Below the pieces are notes generated by a model that saw only the letters and a program-made list of their open reading frames with translations, made no database searches and was not told the origin of the DNA. The translations under genes were made by a program, and so were the position numbers. Below are positions 56,565-64,000 of a DNA stretch of 64,000 nt, piece by piece. Each line of letters begins with the position of its first letter. Position 1 is the stretch's first letter. This DNA comes from Panonychus citri (taxonomy: Eukaryota > Arthropoda > Arachnida > Trombidiformes > Tetranychidae). The stretch lies in contig NW_026515523.1 of assembly GCF_014898815.1 (NCBI RefSeq), positions 186,001 through 250,000 on the forward strand, read 5' to 3'.

Positions 56565-56760
56565 CTTCATTTTTACAAATTCTGGTCGATTCCATTTGAC
56601 AAGAACACCATTACTTTCTTGACAGTCTTTGAACCTTTAAAGATATGAACAGGCAATGAACCAGCCATTGCTTGACAAGTTAATGAGGTCTTACTCCCAA
56701 TCTCTGGTTTCATTGGTGGAGCAAAACGGTTCACCTTCGGGATTAGAAACGTATAAAGAA
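56565..56760 (-). pseudogene. sDscam Ig1 exon relic (cassette 8-like)
   Basis: This is a degraded copy of 5,390-5,590: the Ig1 5' half with TCTGGTCGATTCCATTTGA, GAACAGGCAATGAACCAGCC and the adjacent intron with AGCAGAATAATCA. It carries several indels and cannot code. It lies more than 40 kb from the array. Confidence 0.75.
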
Positions 56761-56937
56761 AACAGTTAGCAGAATAATCATGATTCCGATGTACGTTTGT
56801 TTACAATTAATTAACTCAATTGTTTCCTGGCAGTCATGGTATTTAACAATTGAATTGTTTTTAAAAAATGCAATTAGATTTATTTATTTCCAATGAATTG
56901 TAACTATTAATAAATTATCAATCAAGTAATAAATATT

Positions 56938-57125
56938 TGTTTACCTTCAACCAATAATTAGGTGTATAAGAGTCACTGCCATAACTGATTGATATTGATC
57001 AAGTAACGTTTCCCGAGTGACTTGATTTAATTGAATCGATAATTAAGGTTGACAAATCTTCATTAGTTCGTATCTTAATTGTTGAATATTGGTTAATTTT
57101 TTTTCAATCTTTATACCAAATCATG
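56938..57125 (-). pseudogene. sDscam Ig1 exon relic (cassette 6-like)
   Basis: This copies 7,212-7,400: the Ig1 3' half, including the donor (TTTACCTTCAACCAATAATT), the SHSGN-type region and the ACCAAATCAT segment. The second Cys codon is lost (TGATCAAGTAACG for TGAACAAGTGTAG), and a base is missing in the first line. It is non-functional. Confidence 0.75.
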
Positions 57126-57987
57126 ATGAATGAACTAGATAAACACAGTAATCAATTCAGTCGGCCAGTCGGCGTTTGACCTACTGTGTATTAACGATAC
57201 TCCTTAACATCATCTATCTGCTATTTCATGCTTTCAAAATGAGTCAAATTAGATTTCGAGTCATCGTATGAATAAACTACACCCACAAATATCACAAGAA
57301 ACTATTGATAAAATTCTTGAGATAACATTTTCAGGTTCTATTTGTGACATTGATTCATGATTGATATAAAATTGACAGACACAAAGAAAGATGAAATAAT
57401 CAAAGATAATGCTAATCTAATACTATTAGTAAGTCTATTGTTTCAGCAAAAAACTGAATAAATTCTTTGTATTCAACTAATTATTAGATAAAATTATTGA
57501 ATGTGACAATTGTCTCTTATCAATACATTCATAGTAATGATGGTAAACAAATTAACCAAGATTCAACAACCAAGATAAAAGCTGATGAAGATTTGTCAAC
57601 CTTAAACATCGATTAAACTAAATCAAGTCATTCAGGAAGTGAACAATTGTTCAATATCAAACAGTTATCAATTTGATTACAATAATCTTGCTTTATGTTG
57701 ATAGACAGAAAGTTACAGTTATCATTGAAATAAATATCGATACAATAATTTATTCCATCATTTAGTATGGCAAAATACATGATAACTTGATAGAAACGTA
57801 ACAAGATATTTTTATATTCTAAATTTTGATTCTCATAGATTAGATTAAATAACTCAACTAAATGGTTACATTGCCTCCATGAAATGATTACTAGTATATA
57901 TACAAGTTTCTGAATTATAATGATTAGTTATTCAAGTCTTAGTACTCAAGTTAATTAACTAATTGTGTATCTTTATTATTCATTAAA

Positions 57988-58835
57988 ATGAAATTCTTAC
58001 TTGCCTTCATCACCCTTATTAGTATGTCATCAATCAACGCTAAGCCCACTAGTGGTAAGTTAAATTGTTAATACATTTAAATTCTTATTGTGATCCTAAA
58101 AAATTAATTTAATGAAAATTTTTCTGTCTTTCTTTATGAATAATCCATCTTATTAGAACCTAGTGATTTTGACCATTCTCTCGTAGAAATTGTTGAATCA
58201 GTTGTAGTGGAATGGGAGATGACCATTTCTAATTGGGATGCAACAGCTTCACTCGAGAAAAATATTCTAACCTTGTTTGACACAATGATCGACACCGCTA
58301 CTTTACCGGGTTGGAATTCTGATGCTAGCGTTAAGGATAACCTTTTCGCTACTCTTCAATCACAAGTCCGAGAGCTTCCAGGTTTTGACGCCACCAAATC
58401 GCTTTACCGAAACCTTAATGTTACTGTTATTACATTCGTAAATTCACTTCCCGTGCCAGGTGAGTAACTGAACAAATGATACTTTCTGATGCTCAAAGAC
58501 CATCAACTAAATCTACTTCAAACCTTCATCTATCAATAGATTGGATCCAAAAGAAAAAAATCCAAGAGCATATCTTCCTCAACCTTATCGATTCCCTAAA
58601 AAAGATCAAATCTCCAGGATTTGATATCTTCAATATGGTTGATGATAATCTCATTTCCTTGGTTGATGACTCGCTTAATAATCTCGAAGGATTAGAGCCA
58701 AAGGCTTCAGTGAAAGAGATCGTTCATGCTGCCGTTAAAAAAGCACTCAAACTTGTCCAATTATCAGGATTCAGTCCATCGAAAACTCTTGAACAAAATG
58801 TTGCCGATGTTCTCGTAAACCTTTTACCTTTCTAA
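57988..58835 (+). CDS. Secreted helical-repeat protein 2
   Basis: The three exons, 57,988-58,054, 58,157-58,459 and 58,540-58,835, join to 221 residues. The signal peptide is MKFLLAFITLISMSSINA. The repeats are readable as NWDATASLEKN, PGWNSDASVKDN, PGFDATKSLYRN, PGFDIFNMVDDN, a PKASVKEIVHAA unit and SGFSPSKTLEQN. The spacing of about 35 residues and the SPSKTLxQNV ending are shared with protein 1. It lies 2.5 kb away from protein 1 in the opposite direction. A poly(A) signal AATAAA is near 58,910. Confidence 0.8.
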
Positions 58836-58967
58836 TTTACTATCGGTTATTCCCATCATGTGTAATGAGCGACTTCTAGCTGAGTTATTACTGATTATGT
58901 TACAATTACAATAAATATACAATTATAAAGCATCAAGATCATTCAAGATCAAGGTCATTTCATTCTC

Positions 58968-59156
58968 ATGGTTATCTCGTGGAAATTTTTTCGATTGCCA
59001 AGGCATCACATTTTTGAGTCTCTTCATGGTCTCCCCTGCTCAGTTGACAAAGGTAATTGGATAATAACTGTGAAGTTAATCTCGGTAAGTGAATCTTCAT
59101 ATTCTTGTTCAATAGTTGAAAAGTTAATCAAACGAACATTTAATTTAGTCAAATGA
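58968..59156 (+). pseudogene. PAN-gene exon 2 fragment, first scrap
   Basis: GAGTCTCTTCATGGTCTCCC through the GTAAGTG donor matches exon 2 of copies A-D (SLHDLPW ... GNWIIT). No leader or exon 3 body is attached. The same scrap follows the lipocalin at 61,250, showing that both 3' flanks come from one duplicated segment. Confidence 0.7.
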
Positions 59157-59189
59157 GTGATTTTAGAATAAACACTCGAACCTTGATAC

Positions 59190-59600
59190 CCGATCTGTTA
59201 CGTGCAAAGAATTACGTTCGAGTTTATTTTGAAAGTAATCAATGTATTAATAATAATTCATTCATTAAGCAGTAAGGTTATGATGAGAGTTTATAATCAA
59301 TAATCGATATTTATTGAGAATTGTATTTCTTTTAATCATACAAAACGATTAATTTTTCCATTGCGATTCAATTCTGAACAGAAGTAACAGTTGTGTTTAT
59401 TAAATAGATAGACAGAGAAAGAAAAAGAGAGTGAGAGAAAACAATAAGAGAGATGAATAAATTTAGATTCGAATTAATTTCGAATAGAAATGATCGGTCA
59501 CTTACCACAAGCGAGTGAGAAGTTAACAGCAGCGACGAGAAAAACACAAGCTAAGAGAAAGACTCTCATGGTTACGATGGAAAGAAATTAATGACTATTT
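59190..59600 (-). pseudogene. Trypsin relic lacking exons 2-4
   Basis: The minus strand keeps the 5' UTR, the start codon (59,570) and exon 1 (MRVFLLACVFLVAAVNF), its donor and about 90 bp of intron 1. It then jumps into the trypsin 3' flank (ATCGATATTTATTGAG, matching 61,900 onward). Exons 2, 3 and 4 are gone, so it cannot make a protease. Confidence 0.85.
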
Positions 59601-60174
59601 GTTCTTATATTTTTCCAAATTTAACATTCGTTTCGTTAATAATGTAACCGCAAGGACACAACAGTTTCGACCAACTCATCATCTTGACATCAAATTGAAA
59701 TTAAATTTGTTAATATCAATTTCATTAATGACTAGATAACAATTAACACGTTTAAACAACTGTCAAATTTGACTTTTCATTGTCTTTTTGCCCCTAACTT
59801 GTCCTTATATTGACTTTTAGTCCTTATCTTGTCTTTAAACAATGAAAAGGTGATGTTTATCAGTGATGAAAATGTGAAAGGTGGAAATTGAGAAATGTCA
59901 ATGCTGTTAATTGTAAACGTAAATTAGATATGAAAAATTGAAAAAGATTGTTAATCAAAAAAGACTTTGGTAATTCACCAATTTCAATTGTAACAGCATT
60001 TATGACAAATGAATTTGTAATCAATAGAGTTTTGCTCAACCCATTAATTGTTACTAGGTAACTATTATATAAAAGTCTCTGAATTATAATGGTTAGTTCA
60101 TTCAAGTCTTATTACTCAAACTAATTGTGTATCTTTATTAACCTTCATTTCAACACTCAACAGTCTAATTAAAA
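59600..60174 (+). promoter_or_regulatory. Duplicated intergenic/promoter module before the lipocalin
   Basis: This segment is nearly the same as 63,330-63,897, which lies before helical-repeat protein 3. Both carry a TATATAAAAG box (60,067 region; 63,811 region) and the leader GGTTAGTTCATTCAAGTC ahead of the start codon. It lies between divergently oriented genes, so it may serve both. Confidence 0.6.
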
Positions 60175-61041
60175 ATGAAATCAGCTTTGTCGTTCGTTGT
60201 TTGTGTTTCCCTGATTGTTGCCACTTCAGCAGCTTCAATACTCAAGAACGAAACTTGTCCAACACCAACTATTCCTAAAGGAATCAGTGATTGGGACTTT
60301 AGTTATGTAAGTATTAATAATTTGAATACGATTCAATCAACTCACTAACTAATTAATTATGAATATTTGATGAAAAAACAGTTTGCCCAACATTGGTATG
60401 AAATCGGACGAACTCATGAAACTACCCCAAGAACCGTTTACAATACAATCTCAATTGATCACTTGTACAAAGGAAAAGTTAGTGTTACCTTTTCAGGAGA
60501 TTCTCGAGAAATGTAAGTTAATCGATAATAAACAATTGAATTGGATTGATCGTCTAATAATTTACATTAATTGATAGAGGAACACAATCTCTTCGGGACA
60601 AATTGATAAACTTTGTCGTCGGTAATTTTAATGGTAAATCATATTACGATCTAGAAGATGAACCTTATTCGTTCAATGTAACTACTCCAGGTAAGTCGAT
60701 GATCAGAAGAAGACTAATCAACATGATCATCATCAATACTAATGTCTCTTTCAATATCAACAGAGGGTAAACAAGGTATTTTCTGGATGCCTTATTATTC
60801 AGACTCTGATCGATCAGCTGTTCTTTCAACTTGTGTTCAAAATGATGATAAAACTACTGAAAGTAAGTAGATCATAAAACTTGAATAGTCAAGATACTAA
60901 TTGTTACTATTAACTTTTCTAGTCAAAGCTTGGTATGTTTCGCTGGCAAAACGAACGGGTATCCCAACAGAGGTTATAGACTTGGTAACTGAATTAACTG
61001 GACGAGGCTTAATCAACACTTTCCACGGAGATTTCTATTAA
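60175..61041 (+). CDS. Secreted lipocalin (apolipoprotein D-like)
   Basis: The five exons, 60,175-60,306, 60,382-60,512, 60,578-60,690, 60,764-60,862 and 60,923-61,041, join to 197 residues. The signal peptide is MKSALSFVVCVSLIVAT. The lipocalin N-terminal motif reads DFSYFAQHWYEIGR (the G-x-W-type block, with the Trp in HWYEIGR). The strands GTQSLRDKLI, FSFNV-like (PYSFNVTTP) and GIFWMPYYSD follow, and a second Cys comes in LSTCVQN. The length fits small arthropod lipocalins, which carry hydrophobic ligands in a beta-barrel. Both flanks resemble those of the unrelated helical-repeat genes. Confidence 0.8.
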
Positions 61042-62016
61042 TTAATACCGCCCAATAATCGATGTCGTTTGTTTCAAATTAAAATACTTTTATATCATGT
61101 GTAATGAGCAATTTCTAGTTGAGTTATTACTGGTTATGTTAAAATTACAATAAATATACAATTATGCAGCATCAAGATCGTATAAATACTTTTTAATTCT
61201 CATAGTCATCTCTTATAGAATTTTTTCCGATTGCCAAGGCCACATTTTTGAGTCTCTTCATGATCTCTCCTGGTCAGTTGATAAAGAAATAGGATAGTAA
61301 CTGTGAAATTAATCTCGATAAGTGAATCTTCTTTTTCTCGTTTAATATTTGAATAGTTAATCAATTGAACATTTAATTTAGTCAAATGATGGAGTTTACG
61401 ATACTTGCGAGTTCACTCAAGTGAAGTTGTTCGCGGTAAAATTAGAAATAAATTAAGAAAGTTGTTGAAAATTGTCGGTTTTCTGGAGGCTGTAAGAGCT
61501 CTACACGTGTTAGTAGTTAATTCTAACAATATGTAAGTATTAATTTACTGTTTTCAGGTTTGTGAGACTAAATGTCCATATTTTTGGGAAAGTTTTGATT
61601 ATCTTGATCCACTGATTTAGATTGTGTATCTTTTAAATCACAAGAGAGAAAAAAAATGTTGTTTTGGTTGAAAATTGATTTGTGATTTTGATGTCAAGAT
61701 TCGTTATTAATTTACCAGTTAAAATAAAAAAAAAACTCTCATTTGATTGTTACAAAAATCTGATACTTTATTTTAGGATAAAAACTTGAACCATAATACC
61801 TGACGTGTTACGTGCAAAGAATTACGTTCGAGTTTATTTCAAAATTAATCTATGCAATAATTTTCTCGTTGGCAGTAAGGTTATGATGCGAGTTTATAAT
61901 CAATAATCGATATTTATTGAGAATTGTATTTCTTTTAATCATAAAAAACGATTAATTTTTTCATTGCGATTCAATTTGGAACAGTAAAGTAACAGTAATA
62001 CAGTGTATTCACTTTC
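61042..62016. other. Region between the lipocalin and trypsin 2
   Basis: It contains the 3' UTR-like segment shared with helical-repeat protein 2 (CATGTGTAATGAGC; AATAAA near 61,152), a second PAN-gene exon 2 scrap at 61,250-61,440 with part of exon 3, and the 3' flank of trypsin 2 from about 61,790. No gene is seen. Confidence 0.6.
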
Positions 62017-63173
62017 TTAATCCTTCCAGCAAGCATTTGGAGCGATACTCTTGATGGTGTCTTTGTAGTAAAGGGTTCGAGTGTAAAGACCGGCAGTATC
62101 GGTACTTTCACCGCACTCAGTCCATGAACCAGAAACGACACCCATGAGGTAGTGTAGACCGTTATTGCCCTTTTTCATGAGTGGTCCACCGGAATCACCT
62201 GAACAAGCATCGCCCATGGTTTGCTTGTTGATGGCGCACATGTGAGTCTCAACGACTTCGGGGATTCGAATTAGTCCCTTCAATGAGAGATCAATACCAT
62301 TTTGTTTGAATAAGAAATTGGTCTTGATATCGTTACATTGTTCGTCTGGTAAGTATTTAAGACAAAATGAATCGTGAAAAACTAAATTAAGATGGAAGAT
62401 TATTAACCGACTTACGGGTCAAGTATGAAACATCAACTTCTAAGAGAGTGTCACTTGAGTCAGAGTGAGCGGAAGTGGTTCCCCATCCAGAGACGGTGAG
62501 TTTGGATAAACCTGATTCGTTCTTGGGTAAACAGACTGGAGAAATTTGTTGGTTGAATTTAACAGGCTCTGAGAGGGTCAAGATGGCGAAATCGTTGGAA
62601 AGATCCTTTCGATTGTAGTTAGGGTCAACCCAGATTTCTGAGACTGATCGGGCTTCAGAGTATTCAGAGAAAGCCTTAACTTTACCAAGGAAAACGTCAA
62701 CATTTGAAGCATCCTTAGTATAACCATCACCATCGACAACGCAATGAGCAGCGGTGGCGATGTGTTGTTCATCGATCAAAGAACCGCCACATTGAGAGAA
62801 TGATCTAGAGTTTCGGCTAGTGTACGATCTAAAAAGTTATACAATAACCAATTGAGATTATTAGTTAAAAGAAATAGAAACTTGATTGCTGGAAAAACTT
62901 ACCGAATGTGAGCTAACCAAGGGTATTTGTGAGCTCGAACTTTACTTCCTTTGTAGATTCGACCAGCTGAACCTTCCATACCACATTCTGTTTGTGTGTA
63001 TGAAATTTTAGATAGACAGAGAAAGAAAAAGAGAGTGAGAGAAAACAATAAGAGAGATGAATAAATTTAGATTCGAATTAATTTCGAATAGAAATGATCG
63101 GTCACTTACCACAAGCGAGTGAGAAGTTAACAGCAGCGACGAGGAAAACACAAGCTAAGAGAAAGACTCTCAT
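62017..63173 (-). CDS. Trypsin-like serine protease 2 (S1 family, secreted)
   Basis: The four exons, 63173-63110, 62987-62903, 62828-62416 and 62345-62017, have the same lengths as in trypsin 1 and again give 275 residues. The proteins differ at very few positions (for example TKDASNVD for TKYPSNVD, VKFNQQ for VKFSQQ). Triad, Asp in the S1 pocket and the unusual SWTEC are all conserved. Intron 1 is 122 bp against 502 bp in trypsin 1, because the SINE is absent. The TATA box is at 63,256-63,263. The near identity over 16 kb distance and opposite strand implies recent duplication or gene conversion. Confidence 0.88.
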
Positions 63174-63897
63174 GGTTACGATGGAAAGAAATTAACCAGA
63201 AGAGACAAAACTTATTCTAATTATTGAATATCTATGATTCTGCAAATGATCAATCTTTTATATTTGATTTTTCTGCTGCCACGTTCAACAAGATGTTCAT
63301 CTTAATTTAATTTACAATCGACAAATCAATCAATTTCTATGACTATTTGTTTTTACATTTTTCCAACTTCAACATTTGTTTTGTTAATAATTCAACATCA
63401 AGGACAAAAGAGTTTCGACCAACTCATCATCTTGACATCAAATTGAAATTAAATTTGTTAATATCAATTTCATTAATGACTAGATAACAATTAACACGTT
63501 TAAACAACTGTCAAATTTGACTTTTCATTGTCTTTTTGCCCCTAACTTGTCCTTATATTGACTTTTAGTCCTTATCTTGTCTTTAAACAATGAAAAGGTG
63601 ATGTTTATCAGTGATGGAAATGTGAAAGGTGGAAATTGAGAAATGTCAATGCTGTTAATTGTAAACGTAAATTAGATATGGAAAATTATAAAAGATTGTT
63701 AATCAAAAAAGACTTTGGTAATTCACCAATTTCAATTGTAACAGCATTTATGACAAATGAATTAGTAATCAATAGAGTTTTGCTCAACCCATTAATTATT
63801 AACAGGTAACAATTATATAAAAGTCTCTGAATTATAATGGTTAGTTCATTCAAGTCTTATTACTCAAACTAATTGTGTATCTTTATTAACCATCAAA
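63174..63897. promoter_or_regulatory. Divergent intergenic module, trypsin 2 / helical-repeat 3
   Basis: This holds the trypsin 2 promoter on the minus side and the TATATAAAAG box for the next gene on the plus side. The region 63,390-63,760 is the roughly 330-bp sequence also found at 44,960-45,700 and 59,630-60,000. Confidence 0.55.
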
Positions 63898-63964
63898 ATG
63901 AAACTCTTACTTGCCTTCATCACCCTTGTTAGTGTAGTGACAATCAATGCTAAGCCCAGCAAAG
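63898..63964 (+). CDS. Secreted helical-repeat protein 3, first exon (window edge)
   Basis: The signal-peptide exon MKLLLAFITLVSVVTINA is 67 nt with a GTAACT donor, the same length and phase as exon 1 of proteins 1 and 2. The rest is beyond the right edge. Confidence 0.7.
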
Positions 63965-64000
63965 GTAACTTCAATACAAAAATTTGCTATTATTTTTTAA

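Larger units (their letters stand above)
55467..57987. other. Intergenic AT-rich region with sDscam exon relics
   Basis: The sequence is AT-rich with no gene. It contains two sDscam exon scraps (listed separately) and repeats shared with 53.85-54.27 kb. A TATATATA box near 57,895 lies about 90 nt before the next start codon. Confidence 0.5.

Noticed and set aside
1..64000. CRISPR arrays, operons or bacterial features.
   Set aside because: None are present; spliced genes, LTR and SINE elements show a nuclear eukaryotic sequence, and the regular Ig repeats are exon cassettes.

Overview
The window reads as nuclear DNA of a chelicerate, most likely an acariform (spider-mite-like) mite. The reasons are AT-rich sequence, short GT-AG introns, a Dscam-type gene with tandem 5' cassettes (an arrangement known from chelicerates), and lipocalin and ABCC sequences. 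The species is inferred, not proven.

Region 1 (1-12,610, minus strand) is the complete variable 5' half of a short-Dscam (sDscam, beta-type) gene. Twelve tandem cassettes each encode a signal peptide, Ig1 and Ig2. They are followed by the first constant Ig exon, which runs off the left edge. Every splice junction I could place keeps phase 1, so any cassette can join the constant exon. A GC-containing element with a CGCT core lies 108-129 nt before the start codon of eight cassettes and looks like a cassette promoter element.

Region 2 (12,800-24,300, 28,150-30,521 and 41,324-44,020, plus strand) is a set of segmental duplications of one gene. The product is a secreted or single-pass membrane protein with three PAN/Apple-like modules. 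The three plus-strand copies are broken. A fourth copy on the minus strand (47,766-51,925) is intact: 14 exons, 983 codons. The duplications carry fragments of an ABCC transporter, a Tc1/mariner relic, a MITE and pieces of the sDscam array.

Region 3 (25,748-27,682) is an intronless mitochondrial very-long-chain acyl-CoA dehydrogenase gene.

Region 4 (30,522-41,319) is a Ty3/gypsy LTR retrotransposon inserted in PAN-gene copy C, with an AATG target duplication. Beyond gag, protease and pol it carries about 3.2 kb of extra coding sequence. This resembles a RING/TRAF-type zinc-finger segment followed by a REXO-family 3'-5' exonuclease fold whose catalytic residues are lost.

Region 5 (44,760-64,000) is a cluster of small secreted-protein genes. 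It holds two nearly identical trypsin-like serine proteases, one trypsin relic, three members of a helical-repeat secreted family (the last cut by the window edge) and a lipocalin. The lipocalin sits between flanks shared with the helical-repeat family. A tRNA-derived SINE occupies the first intron of one trypsin and is absent from its paralogue.
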